DNA of 64,000 nt from Saccharum officinarum (taxonomy: Eukaryota > Streptophyta > Magnoliopsida > Poales > Poaceae): positions 82,037,914-82,101,913 of the forward strand of contig CM036158.1 in assembly GCA_020631735.1 (NCBI GenBank). The letters run 5' to 3'. The notes below the pieces were generated by a model. The model was not told the DNA's origin, did not search any database, and worked only from the letters and a program-made list of their open reading frames with translations. Below are positions 24,220 through 35,842 of the stretch, one piece after another (the first letter of the stretch is position 1; each line of letters begins with the position of its first letter). Position numbers and translations under genes: made by a program.

Positions 24220-24238
24220 GAATCTTGCTCCGATATCA
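24220..24238 (-). other. primer-binding site (initiator-Met tRNA type, degenerate)
   Basis: On the minus strand, two bases after the end of the 5' LTR, TGATATCGGAGCAAGATTC resembles the usual plant site TGGTATCAGAGCCAGGTTC with about four changes. Confidence 0.75.
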
Positions 24239-24240
24239 GC

Positions 24241-27200
24241 TGTAACAGAACCGTCCAAATTATAAGAGCACAAGTACAAAAACAATCACCGAAGTGATCA
24301 AATTCTCACACTTGAGCCCATATAACTCCGGTAGTCCAATGAAATCACGAGGGATTTCAAACCAACCAACATACAAGCCAAGATCGTAGTGATTCAACAT
24401 AACAAGTCACATGTTACAACCATTTCACAAGTAATTCAACATACATCGGAGTTCAACATAGTTATTAAAACTTACATTGAAAAGTAGCGGAAGCAAAGTA
24501 ATTTGAAACTGACATTAATCTTATTTCAAATACATGCCAGTACCACAGCCGACTTCCAACAAAAGAATTAGAGATAAGGTAATTAAGAAGGATCATGCCC
24601 GTGATCACACTCCGCCTCTACGGCAGGAGCCAACCAACTCTTGCAGTCGCCATGATACATCACAACCTGCAACAAGTGGGGATAAAACCCTGAGTACAAG
24701 AAGGTACTCAGCTAGACTTACCCGTCAGAAACCAGAAATAAAGTGACACCAAGGATCATGCAAGGCTGATATGAAGTGGGGCTAGCTTGACACATTTTGC
24801 ATAAAAGCTTAATATAGATGATCAATCATTAATGCTTAAGCATCAAGTTAATTATCATTAACCTATCATCTATATTAGAACCTGTACTAGAGCACTCACT
24901 TTATTAGGAGCAAACAATATTAACCATAGCAGGTATAATTTGAGGCAACCTTTCCATCGTGATCCAATTAACCATCAGTTTCATTTAATTGAATCTACGT
25001 TGCCGCTGCTCAAGTCAAGTGCTCACTAACCGGGAGCGACGGCGATTCGAATCGAATTCCTATCCAGCTGGAGGGGTATTTCTAACACTCACCGCGCAGG
25101 CCCCTGCCAGGGTCGCACAAGCCACCTTTTCATATGATTCAGGAATCGTGGGTCCGAATGATGTCGCGACCCCAAGGGCGACACTCTGCCAGGTGATAGG
25201 GACTCTAACCCCCCCTTGGTCTCACGCCAATGTCCCCAAGCACATCCTTTCTCTCCTCCAAGAAGCAACCTACCATTCGATTCCCGGCCTGAATCACATT
25301 ACTCGGCTTCGCGGTCGGAACGACTTATCCGGCCAACTAAGTGTTAGACTGCGTTCAACATGACTCAAGGACGTACAGCGAATCGGTCCTTAAACGACTC
25401 AGACGGGGATAGATTCACACCCAAGACCTCCATGCCTTGTTGCTTCACTATCGTCATCCCGCCCGGTCTCATTTCATTTTATTAACACATGGTTCCATTC
25501 CACGATAGCAAATATAGCCAACCGTGCCATATATGAATATCCCTATATCTCGCAGGTGACAGGAAATCACCTGACTTCTACCGCTTAAAGCAGGGCTAAG
25601 CATGTACTCGATCCTAGTCTATGTAGGATTCAAGGATTCATATATCTGGACAAGGAATGATATAATGCAGCAAGAGTTTCCAACCAACTCCTATCACTTA
25701 ATGCAACAATACTTATAACATATATAGAATTAATTGCTTTGAAGATAGGAGGCTTATAATGCTCCGGGGCTTGCCTGGGATCCGACTCAAGTTAGAGTAT
25801 GTCAGATGAAGTCACTTGGCGAGCAACCTCCAATCTACCACTTGTCCGGTCCCTCTATCTTCGGGATGAATCCACCAAACACCGTCTTCGGGTTTGGCTC
25901 CACCTTAGATCCTTCACGCGTTTCTGCTAGCGTACCTAAATGAGGTGCAACAATGCATATGTATGAATGCATAGAAGTGCAATAAACAAAGTAATCAAAT
26001 AAGCATACCAAAGTTCTTCTAAACACCTAGAGATAATTAACTTAATCCTCACTAAGGCATAACATATAAGATTGCAAACACATCAATCAAGAAACAAGCC
26101 TCACAAGATCACAGGGTACCACCCAAGTATCATCAAAGATATGAGTCACACTTCAATACCCAAGCACGACAAAGTTAATCAAAGTACTAGAACTAGAATC
26201 TGCTACTTTCTGGACATACATACAGTAGCTTAGTAATTTAATCATAACTGGAGATCTACAACTCCAAATGACTTGCAAGAAGACATTATGAAAAGCTTAT
26301 GAAATTATCTATATTTCATTTATAATCATCACAGCATGATTCCAAAGTTTAACATGTCGAATTTACATAAATACAGAAACTGGTCTAACAAGACAGAGAG
26401 CAAGCAATTCTGTAACCCAACTTTAAACAGTTATAACTCAAAAACTACTTGGCCAATTACCACCAAATTTTAATAGAAGCTAGATACATAAATTGTCTAC
26501 AACTTTTGTATAAACAAGTTTTACAACAAAGCACATTACCCTAAAGAGCTTTGCTAAGTTTCCAGATCTGTCCAGAAACTTCATTTGCAAGAAATAATTA
26601 TTAACTTATGTTGCCAACATATAATTAGACAAAACCAACTTTACCAACATTTCACTCATGACTAAAGAGCACCAGAAAACATATTATACATTACTAAATA
26701 AATTCTTTTAATATATTTTCTTAATTTATTTAGATAAATAGGTGGAATTATGAACACCTATCAAAAGTGCACAATAAATTCTACCAAAATTACAGTGTCC
26801 CACAAATGCTCCCAAAAGTCTACTGTCCAAATTTCAAGCCATTTTGACAAGTATATCAACCTCTATGAAAAAGACAATTAGCTATTGCAATAACTCCTGT
26901 GAGAGCAAGTTAAACCTAAAACTCAATATTTTCTGTGAACACAAGGCAATATTATGAATTAATATGATAGAGAAACATAATACTAAGGTAATGGAACAAC
27001 ATTTTCTATTTTATAATTTATATATTATTTATAAGCTATTTATCAATCTATAAACAAGTTAAATCAATAACTTGAGCATACAGTAAGCAATGACCATGAA
27101 ATTTATACCACAGTATATCCATAGCATGACAAGCCTACCATAAAAATTTCCCATCAATTGGAGCAACACAACTCAAGATATAAAATAACAAGCAATATAA

Positions 27201-29615
27201 TGAAATTTTTCCTTATTTGACAAGGTCAAATCAAAATCTTGAGAAAACAGTGACCAACTAGGGTGTTTAATATTTTTCCTAGCAAGTACATGTCATCACA
27301 AAATTAACAAAACAAGAATCACTATTTTTGGAGTTCTAAAACACCAGATCTTGCTCTGGCTAAGTTTAAAGGCATTCTTAGAGTATTTTTAAAACTTAAA
27401 TAAAGACATTAGAAAATACCTACAAACATGTAACATATTATGACTCCACTGCATAGATCTCTTCTCAAGGTTTTCAAAAAGTCCACATTTACTATTTTTG
27501 GAATTACCTAGCATGAGATATGAATTTTAGAAGATTTACACCGATTTAAAATTCAAAATCAGAATTATCCACACCTAACTGAATTTGCTAGGCACACCCG
27601 AAAGCACACCCAAAACAGCCATCTCCACAACTGACATGCGGGGCCTACTGGCCGGTTGGACCCACATGTCACTCACACAGGGGAAAATAGAGAGAGAGAG
27701 GATCGCCGTCCCCTTCCTCTGGACGCCGGGAAACAGAGGAGGGTGACCGGACCGCGGCTCCGGCCGGCCGGGGCGGCGCTCCGGCGACGAGCGGCAGTGG
27801 AGGAGTGGTAGGAGGCCCACGCGCATCCTCGGGCAGTCAAAGCTCGGCCAGAGGTGGCTCAAGGTCACCCGGTCACGGGCGCGGGCGGCTGCGGGCGCGA
27901 CCACTCGCGGCCGGTCTTCTCGGCTCCGGTGAGGGGGGTCACCAACGGCGGCGGCTCAGGGCGGCACGAGCACTAGGGGACCACCGCGCACTAGCTGGTG
28001 CCCTTCGCTCGGCCCAAAGAGGCCCGTGGTGGCGTGGCCACGGCAGCGGACAGCTTGCCGGCGGATGCTCCGGCGGTGGCTCACTGCAGGGGCGAAGATG
28101 GCAAGGCGAGGAGCTCCAGAGGGGCGGCGTGGTACGGGGAACACGATGGCACTATCAGTTTGGTGGAGGGAGGCCGGAGATAGAGCGACGACGGCGGTGG
28201 CTCGGAGCTCTTGTGGACGGCCATGGCGGTGACGAGTTCCGACGACGGTTTGGACCGGGGAAAAGGCTCGGAAGGTGCAGCACGGGCTAGGGAAGGTGAT
28301 TTCGTGCTCAATTGGGGATGAGGAGGTTCAGAGGCGAGGGACCGTGGGGAGGGGCGAAGCTCGGTTGGCGTCGTCCAAGGCGGCTCCGGCGGCTAGTGAC
28401 CCTAGAGCGGCCAGAGAACGAGGGAGAGGAGAGCGAGGCCGTGCGAGGGCGAGTGGAAGATGGAGAGCTCGACCTCGGCCTCTCCCAGTGACCCAGGGCA
28501 CGACATACAAGGCAGGGAGGAGCAGCAATGGTGGGGCGCGGCGTCGGGCATGGTCGCCACGTCCAGAGCACGTGTCGGCGTTTCAGACAATTCGTCGAAT
28601 ACGTGTCATGTGTTGCTGTGTCTGACTTGGAGACCATTTTCGGGCCTGCTCGGGTCCGAATTTGGACATGGGCCAATTATGAAAGTTGTTCATTTCATGA
28701 TGCCCTACAAATTTCATTTAAGCACCATGGTCATAAGACCCACAGATTAGGAGATAATTAGTCCCCAAATCACCAGTGTCAACAAGCTAAGCTAGGGCTC
28801 GGTTTTGGGATTTTTAAATGTCAAACTTGGTCAATTTGATCCCAACTCTTTACATGTTGCTCTCCACTAAATTGTTTCCAACTTTTATTTTTGGGTCAGC
28901 TTGAGTTACTTAACGAAATCTTGAGAACGCGAGATGCCAACGTCGATGTTACCGGAATTAGGGCTTAAAAGTGGCTAAGTGCTGAAATCAGCCCTAAAAC
29001 TGACTTATGGGCCCTGTTTGAGCATGTTCCAAACATTTTCATGACTTGACTCTTAAACAAAGTTTGTTCCTTATAAAATTCTCTACAACTTTGTCAAAGG
29101 GTGCATAGTCATGCAAAGCTTCTAGGTCACACTTTTGAAACGGTCAAACAAAAGTGTTCTAGGGTCCATACATGGTCAACCATCACTTAGAAGCACATTT
29201 AGGCAAAATGATCAACATGAACATTGTTCCATTAAGTGTCCTAAGTGTAGTTAAGGTGTTGTAGAGTCCAAACACACACACCATGCATAGGTTGCACAAA
29301 AGTGTAGGTTTTAGTTATAATCCAAACAAGCATATAACTCATCATTTCATGTGACTTTTTGATTCCAAACTTCATGAAACTTTTCCAGGGATCAATATAG
29401 ATAGAATGTGATGTGAGACACATGAAGATATGGCAATAACGCCATCCAAACATATATCTTTGAAAAGGGACCTATATGTAAAGCAATGATGCAACATCCA
29501 CTTTAGGTTAGGCTCATCTCCATAGGTTGACCTTGACATTGTCATCTCCACCTAATTTGTCGTGTTTGAGCTCAAACCCACTGCCTAATTGGTGATAAAC
29601 ACCTGGGGTGTTACA
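24241..29615 (-). repeat. 5' LTR (copy B, 5375 bp) of the LARD-like element
   Basis: Same ends as copy A. The GC-rich block is at about 27650-28640. Because this copy keeps every base that is missing from copy A, it is the better model of the element's LTR. Confidence 0.93.
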
Positions 29616-29620
29616 TTCCC
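29616..29620. repeat. target-site duplication TTCCC (right copy)
   Basis: It matches 13895-13899 exactly. Here pol of the host element C1 resumes. Confidence 0.92.
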
Positions 29621-32200
29621 CATACTTGTCACCTTTTACAATAGGAACAAGTGATGGTCTACACTTATGCATATTGAATTTCTTCAATATTTTCTCTATA
29701 TATGCCTCTTGGGACAATCCCAATACCCCTCGGTTTCTATCTCGATGAATCTTTATGCCCAAAACAAAAGAAGCTTCACCTAAATCTTTCATATCAAAAT
29801 TTGAGGACAAAAACCTTTTCGTTTCCTGCAGCAGAGTGACATCACTACTTGCTAGTAGAATGTCATCTACATACAGTACTAGGAAAATATATTTCCTATT
29901 CTTAAATTTTGCATACACACAATTGTCCTCAACATTCTCTTTAAACCCAAACTTCCTGATTGTCTTATCAAACTTCAAATACCACTGTCTGGATGCTTGC
30001 TTTAATCCATAAATGGATTTCTTCAGGCGACAGCCCATTCTTTCTTTGCCTGTCACAGCAAAACCTTTCGGTTGTGCCATGTACACTCTTTCTTCTAGAT
30101 CCCCATTGAGAAACGCTGTCTTCACATCTATCTGATGTAATTCTAGATCAAAATGTGCCACTAGGGTCATTATGATTCTAAAAGAGTCCTTGCTCGAGAC
30201 GGGAGAGAACGTTTCATTGTAATCTATCCCTTCTCGCTGAGTAAAACCTTTTGCTACCAGTCTTGCTTTATACCTTTCTATGTTTCCTTTGGAGTCACGT
30301 TTCACTTTGTAGACCCATTTGCAGCCTACTATTTTGGCTTCTTTAGGAATTTCCTCTAGGTCCCAAACTTTATTGGTACTCATGGACTTTAATTCATCTT
30401 CCATGGCATCTTGCCACTTAGATGCTTCAGTGCTCCTCATGGCTTCTTCAAATGAGGTGGGTTCATCCTCCATCTGAACTTCTTCGCATTCATAGATTAT
30501 GTAGTCATCTGGAATAGGAGACTTTCTCGCTCTTTGAGGTCTGCCAGAAGGTTCTACTACTGGCATTTCTTGTTCTTGAGGCTGATCTTGTTGGGGCTGC
30601 TGTTCATCGACTATGGGTTCATTCGGCTCCTGAAAGACAGGTTCCGAATTAGTCATAGGCGAAATTACAGCAGGTGTTGTCACCACTTGCGTAGGTCCAA
30701 CAACAACAGGCAGCGTGAAGTAGGGTTCCTGCACCATAGGGATGGGCACGAACACTCGCTTCTCTTCAAGGGTGATTTCTCGCGCTGTCTTGCTCCCCCT
30801 GATCATCTGATCTTCTAGAAAACTAGCGTGTCTTGTTTCCACAAACTTGGTATGTCTACCAGAACAGTAAAAACGATAACCTTTCGACTTTTCTGGATAG
30901 CCAATAAAATGGCAACTTACTGTTTTGGGGTCTAGCTTTCCTATGTTTGGGTTAAATACTTTTGCTTCAGCAGGGCTCCCCCAGACACGCAAATAGTTGA
31001 CTGAGGGTTTCCTGCCGGTCCACAACTCATACGGTGTTTTAAGTACTGACTTGCTTGGAACTCTGTTGAGAATATGAATGGCGGTTTTTAAGGCCTCCAT
31101 TCACAAACTCAGTGGTAGAGTGGAATAGCTCATCATGCTGCGCACCATATCCATTAGAGTACGGTTACGCCTTTCTGCTACTCTATTTTGCTGTGGGTCG
31201 CCCGACATTGAATACTGGGCTACTATGCCATTTTCCTGTAAGAACCTTGCAAAAGGTCCAGGAACTTGTCCATAAGGGGTATGTCGACCGTAGTACTCCC
31301 CCCACGGTCAGATCTTACTACTTTGATTTTTCTGTCTAGTTAATTTTCAACCTCAACCTTGAATATCTTAAACTTGTCTAAAGCTTCTGAACGTTCTTTG
31401 ATTGGATATATATCCAAAATGAGAGTAGTCGTCTGTGAATGTGATGAAGGAATCAAAACCATCCACAGATGTCACTAGAAAAGGTCCACAGATGTCTGTG
31501 TGGATCAATTCTAGTACTCCCGTGCTTCGCTTAGCGCCTTTCTTTATGTTCTTTACTAACTTGCCTTTAATGCAATCAACACATTGCTCTAACTCTAAGA
31601 ATTCTAGTGGTGGGAGTATTAATTCTTTGACTAAGCGTTCTATTCCCCCCTCGAAATATGGCCTAAACGACAGTGCCATAATTTCGATGAGGAATCAATT
31701 CTTTTTCTTTTCTTGCTAGCATCTGCGGGTATTGCGTTCTCAACATTATTACATTCAGCATTCACATTCTCAGACATAGATAATAAATAAAGTTTGTCTT
31801 GTCGGAAGGCAAGACCCACACACTTATTATTTAACTGTAGCTTACAATTGTTCTTGCTGAAATGATAATCAAAACCATAGTCTGACAAACATGAAACTGA
31901 AATCAAATTTCTGGCTAAAGAGGGAACATAAAGAACATCATGCAACTCAAGTATGAAACCACTAGCTAAATCTAGAGATAGATTTCCTATAGCTTGAACT
32001 TCAGTTTCAACATCAGTGGCCACCTTAATCTGTCTTTCTCCTCTTTGAAGGGTTCTCCCTCCATTGAATCCCTGCAAAGAGTTTGTAACATGAACAGTTG
32101 CGCCTGAGTCAATCCACCATGTGGATCTAGCATAGCTTAGATATAAGGATTCATCAACAAAAGTTATAATGTCCTCACCCTTTACTAGGCAGTGTCTCAT
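29616..32200 (-). pseudogene. copia C1 pol remnant: protease - integrase - RT
   Basis: From high to low coordinates: protease with WWIDSGATVHVTN (about 32100), the pre-integrase LWHCRLGH (about 31660), integrase with its first Asp in HTDICGPF (about 31520), NRTLMDMVRS past the catalytic Glu (about 31140), and the conserved C-terminal part (KTPYELWTGRKP). RT follows with [38 protein letters not shown] and the catalytic YVDDILL (about 29870). Frame changes occur near 31640 and 31360-31100. The coding text stops at 29616, where the LARD-like element entered. The longest clean frame is 29616-31100. Confidence 0.93.
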
Positions 32201-33054
32201 GAACTTGGGGCAGTCGTGCTTCCAATGCCCTGTCTCATTGCACCATCTGCAGCGATCCGAGTCCTCCTGCTTCTGCTGGTTGTCTTGTTTTGTCTATGAT
32301 TTAGGGTGTGAAGAGCTTCCTCCCTTATTTTGAGAGGTGGAGGCATCTGGAGCTTTCTTGTTATAGAATGGCTTCTTGTTCTTTCCTTTGACAAAGTTCA
32401 CAGAACCACCATTTGCATTCTTTAGCCTTTCTTCTTCTTGCACACACATAGCAATCACCTTCTCTAAATCCCAGTCCTCTGGTTGTGTGTTGTAGTTAAC
32501 AACAAATGTCTCATACTCTTTGGGAAGAGAGTTTAGAGCTAGGTGAATGATGAAACCATCTGCTAGGGGTATCTTTAGCTTGTCTAACTTAGCTGCCATG
32601 GTGCTCATGCTCAGAATGTGCTCTCTCACACTCCCCCCTGTGAACCTCATGTTAGTAAGTTTCTGGATCAGGGTGGAAGCATGAGCTTTGGTAGAACCAG
32701 TGAACTATTCTTTACTTTCTCAAGGTATTCTTTTGCTGTGTCACATTCTGGGATGGCACCTCTTAAGCCCTCTGTGATGGTTTTCTTGATGACAATCTTG
32801 CACTTGCGGTTTGACTTTTCCCACTTGTACTTCTCAAGATCATACTTTGCTCTAATAGGAGCATAGTCTCGCTTCCGATTAGCAAAAGCTTCATCGGTCT
32901 CATTTTGGGCCCTTTCGGGCTCCTCTGGCTCAGTGGGCTTTGACTCTTGAAGAGCCAAATCTATCTCAGCAAGTGCTAGAGCTGCATCAAGTTCTTCGCG
33001 CCACAGAACATAGTTCTGTCCCGTCAGCTTTGGGATTGCACTAATAAAGTGCAT
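32197..33054 (-). pseudogene. copia C1 gag remnant
   Basis: The frame starts MHFISAIPKLTGQNYVLWRE, as in copia gag (UBN2-type) proteins, with a frameshift near 32660. The second half has ILSMSTMAAKLDKL and YETFVVNYNTQ. After an in-frame TAG near 32294, a CCHC knuckle CRWCNETGHWKHDC (about 32240-32200) leads straight into protease. It would form the particle shell that packages the RNA. Confidence 0.9.
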
Positions 33055-34080
33055 CGCATTGAGCGCTTGGTCTGAAATTAAACATAATAAAATAGTGAGG
33101 ACATCAACATTAAATCTAGGAAAAAAATAATAATTGCATATCTTAATTTAACATTGGTCAAAATCAAGATATACAAAAATTAACTCTGTACATAAATCCT
33201 AATCACCGTTGGGCAGAATAGAATAAATGCATAAAATATTAGAGCTCGCGCAGCGGAAAACTTGCTATTTCTCAGAAGCATAACTTGCGGAATTTGCACT
33301 CTAAATAATAAACACGTTGGTGCAATTAAATAGAGTTTAATAACTGGGAAAACAATTATTTAAATGCTTCTGAAAAAACAAAGGAATTAAAAAAATTCAC
33401 TGTGCTTAAACGGGCCACGGCCAACTATTCAGCCCATGGCCGCGTGCGGCCCAGTCCGACTACGCGCGGGAGGGGCGCGCTCAGCTAGGCCGCAACCTGG
33501 GCCGGCGGCGTGAATTCGGCCCAGTGCCGAAACCCGCCTGGGCTGTTTCCGGTCCAAACGCATCTCGGCCGTTGGATGACATCGGACGGTGATCCTTCGA
33601 TCTCGGATGAACAAAACGGCGTGAGCAGCCGATCGGTGGAAAACCCTAGCTCATTCTCGCTGTCTGCTTCTCTCTCTTGCCTTGCTTCGTTCTTTCTCAC
33701 CTCACCGAAACGCAAGAGAGACCGTGCTCCCTGCGGCGGCCAGAGAGGAGGACGGCGCCGCCCCGAAGCCCCGGCCGGTGCGCGCGCTCTCCGATGGTGG
33801 AGCGCGCCGCCGTCTAGAGGTTTCGAGCACGGTGCCTCACTGGAAGAGGTCCCCCGGCCGTTCTGTGGTGGTTCCGATCGTCGGTGAGCCGGCGGCGGTG
33901 CGGGTCCGACAGCGGCGCAGGTAAGTGGATGCAACTCTCGGCCTTTCTTTTGCTTTTAGGGTTAGGTTTCTCTGTTCTTGCGTGTCTGGCTAGGGTTAGG
34001 GTTTGAAAAAGAAAAAACCCCCTTTCTACGTACTCGATGTTCTTGTTGGGTGGTCCCCGAGCCCGATCTACTACTAGATC
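33055..34080 (-). other. C1 untranslated leader, containing a gene-like GC-rich block on the + strand
   Basis: Between PBS and gag lies about 1 kb. On the + strand 33640-33925 reads like a plant 5' leader: a CT-rich start AAAACCCTAGCTC, then GC-rich sequence ending GGCGCAG|GTAAGTGG, a good splice donor. TTTTGCTTTTAG, an acceptor-like string, follows at about 33948-33959. No protein was recognised. The AT-rich part, 33060-33400, holds nothing clear. Confidence 0.45.
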
Positions 34081-34093
34081 GGCTCCGATACCA
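34081..34093 (-). other. primer-binding site of C1
   Basis: Minus strand TGGTATCGGAGCC, one base from the initiator-Met tRNA site, one base after the LTR end. Confidence 0.85.
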
Positions 34094-34094
34094 T

Positions 34095-34548
34095 TGATAG
34101 ATTGACAGGATCTTCTAGTAGAGTATCGAGTTCGGGGTACAATAGATAGACTGTGAAGTAGATCTAGGAGTTTAGGATTTAGACCGTCGTTGGAGGGAGC
34201 GGATCCGGAGGCGTCCATGACGTTGATGTCGCGGTGAAGTAGATGTCGACGTCCTTCGGGCCTCCACCGGCACTGACCGGGGACTGGGTGGATGAAGCAG
34301 TAGAGAGGCGGCGCGGTGGTTCTTCCCGACGCCACTGCGCAGTGCCGATCGGATGGCCTAGGGTTTGTGGAGTGGGTTGAGAGCACGGCTAACCTTGGGT
34401 CAAGTGCCTGCGGCCCCCACTCCTCCTTTTTTATAGCGCAGCGTGTCGGGGGCCACCAACCATGGATCGGTTGGGCGCCCCCGATCAGGGCGCGATCCAG
34501 GGGAAACAAGGCCCCAGCCGTTGGGCTGGGCCTGAGATCAATCCAACA
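34095..34548 (-). repeat. 5' LTR of copia C1 (about 454 bp)
   Basis: On the minus strand it starts TGTTGGATTGATC, a typical copia LTR start, and ends CAATCTATCA next to the PBS. The boundaries rest on these signals alone because the other LTR is not in the window. The base pairs CTATG at 34549-34553 may be its target-site copy. It contains a TATA box at 34427-34435. Confidence 0.72.
34427..34435 (-). promoter_or_regulatory. TATA box of the C1 LTR
   Basis: Minus strand TATAAAAAA about 115 bp into the LTR, as expected for the promoter of a short copia LTR. Confidence 0.65.
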
Positions 34549-35338
34549 CTATGGACTGGGCACTCGAGGCGTGCTGTCAACCGCGGGGCGGTAAATAAAG
34601 AGACGCCGGGCGAGCAACAATGCCGAACATGCACTGGCAACCACCGGAGGAGGGCTCTCTAAAGATCAATGTTGATGGGGCTTACCTCCAGCAGTCAAAC
34701 ACGGGTGCAACAGGGGCGGTGTTGCGGGACAGCAATGGGATTTTTATGGCTGCATCAGCGCGCTGGATGGATTCGTTGGGCTCAGCTCTCCTTGCAGAAG
34801 CAGAGGCGTTCAGAGATAGCGTGCTGCTCATACCCAAGGTTTTGAATCGTCAGCTAAGGGTATTTAGCGGATGACATCTAAAACAGCAATAGTGGAGGCT
34901 AAAGAGAGATATAGCGGGATATAGCGGGCTATAGCTCGTAGCTTGACCAGTCTCAAACAGCTATAGCCGGCTATATCTTCAGCTATAGCCAGAGATTTAA
35001 AACTATGCTCATACGACAAGGTACCATGGAGCACATCTTAGTAGAGATTGATTCGCATGCAAGTAACTGGCCTCGTTGTGGAAGAATATACGAATGAACC
35101 GATCAGAGATCTCTGCAATCCTGGAGGAAGTTGAGGAGATAGCTTCGAATTTCTCTTCTTTCCGGGTTATCCATAGCAGAAAATCGGCCAATTTTGCAGC
35201 TCATTTGTGCGCCCAACATGCTACATCTTTGTTAGATAATTTTGTTTGGTCTTTACCTCCTAGCTTCTTGCAGCAATGTCTACAATTCGATTGTAATAAC
35301 GCTGTTTAATGAATGAAGCGAGTGTTCCCCAAAAAAAA
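34549..35338 (+). pseudogene. LINE A 3' end: RNase H domain and poly(A) tail
   Basis: The frame around 34640-34835 (EEGSLKINVDGAYL, GAVLRDSNG, ALLAEAEAFRDSVLLI) is the plant RNase H (RVT_3) domain found at the C-terminus of L1-type LINEs. It continues past a MITE at 34834-35005 with EIDSH and HSRKSANFAAHLCAQHA, and stops near 35309. The text TTTAATGAATGAAGCGAG and an A tract at 35331-35338 form a LINE 3' end. The 5' part is cut by the C1 LTR at 34548. Confidence 0.85.
34834..35005. mobile_element. hAT-type MITE inside LINE A (172 bp)
   Basis: Ends CCAAGGTTTTGAATC and GATTTAAAACTA are imperfect inverted repeats. The interior repeats GCTATAGC and GATATAGC motifs. TGCTCATAC occurs at 34825-34833 and again at 35006-35014, an 8-9 bp duplication. 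Removing the insert joins the LINE RNase H frame perfectly. Confidence 0.85.
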
Positions 35339-35516
35339 TAACAAGTGCAATCAACTTTGCACATCAAGAACAGGAATATTGTACTGTGTTGCCGGACAAG
35401 GAACAGTGGGCAACAAAGACCTCGCTACGGCAATCGCAGTGGCGTCGGGCTCGGCCAGGCCCGACATAGCAGTTGACAGGTCTTCGGCGTCCGGCGCGGC
35501 CTGGCCAGACACAGTC

Positions 35517-35625
35517 GCGGCCAGGCCTGGGGCAGGTGCGGCCACGCTTGGAGCAGTCACGGCCAGGCCTAGGGCCAGCGCGGCCAAGCTTGGGCCGGCG
35601 CGGCAACACTTAGGGCGGCCACGGC
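35517..35625. repeat. degenerate GC-rich minisatellite, about 21-bp units
   Basis: About five diverged copies of a unit like GCGGCCAGGCTTGGGGCAGG lie in a GC-rich block. The surrounding 35339-35827 has no supported gene; its open frames on several strands follow from composition. Confidence 0.6.
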
Positions 35626-35827
35626 TAGGACGGCACTGTGCGCGGCCACGGCGGCCGTGGCCACGGCGAGCGGGGGGCCGTCCAGGTCGTCGGGCCTTCC
35701 ATGGCCACCGCGTCTCCGTCGATGAAGGTCAGGAAGGGCAGCACGCTTCGTATCGATCGGGCTAGCGCGGAGAAAGACCGAGCGGGCGTAACGAGCGCCC
35801 AGGGGCAGGACAATTTCAAAGAAGGGC

Positions 35828-35842
35828 AAATACGTCCATTCA
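35828..35842. repeat. LINE B target-site duplication, left copy
   Basis: AAATACGTCCATTCA, identical to 37085-37099. Confidence 0.9.

Larger units (their letters stand above)
19261..24240 (-). other. internal region of the LARD-like element, non-coding
   Basis: About 5 kb without a supported protein: every frame is broken every few tens of codons and no retroviral motif was found on either strand. From about 22460 to 23200 the text repeats loosely related phrases (CAGATCTGT, CATAACTAGAG, TTATAACTCTCAAACC, GCTAGATAAGTAAGTTAGC). Close relatives of these occur in the LTRs at about 15880-16250. So interior and LTR share an ancient degenerate repeat. Whether the first 3 kb derive from a decayed pol could not be decided by eye. 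Confidence 0.7.
13900..29615 (-). mobile_element. complete LARD-like non-autonomous LTR retrotransposon (15.7 kb)
   Basis: Two direct LTRs of 5361 and 5375 bp enclose a 4980-bp interior, and the whole is flanked by TTCCC. The minus-strand orientation is fixed by a PBS next to 24241 and a PPT next to 19260. No gag, PR, RT, RNase H or IN motif could be recognised inside, so it must have relied on enzymes in trans. By eye the LTRs differ at only about 16 bases plus 14 single-base indels, about 0.3% substitution, so the insertion is recent. The PPT-proximal block resembles that of the Tekay-like element at the window start. Confidence 0.93.
13604..34548 (-). mobile_element. Ty1/copia element C1, split by a 15.7-kb insertion
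   Basis: Read on the minus strand, the element has its 5' LTR at 34548-34095, a PBS, a 1-kb leader, gag (from 33054) and pol down to 29616. It resumes at 13899 with RNase H until the gap at 13603. The break coincides exactly with the TTCCC duplication of the inserted element, and pol motifs on the two sides follow one another. Domain order PR-IN-RT-RNase H is that of Ty1/copia. Stops and frameshifts show it is old and dead. Confidence 0.9.

Noticed and set aside
33950..34005. AGGGTTAGGGTTT-type strings, as in plant telomeres
   Set aside because: Only two units; too short for an interstitial telomere and common in plant leaders.
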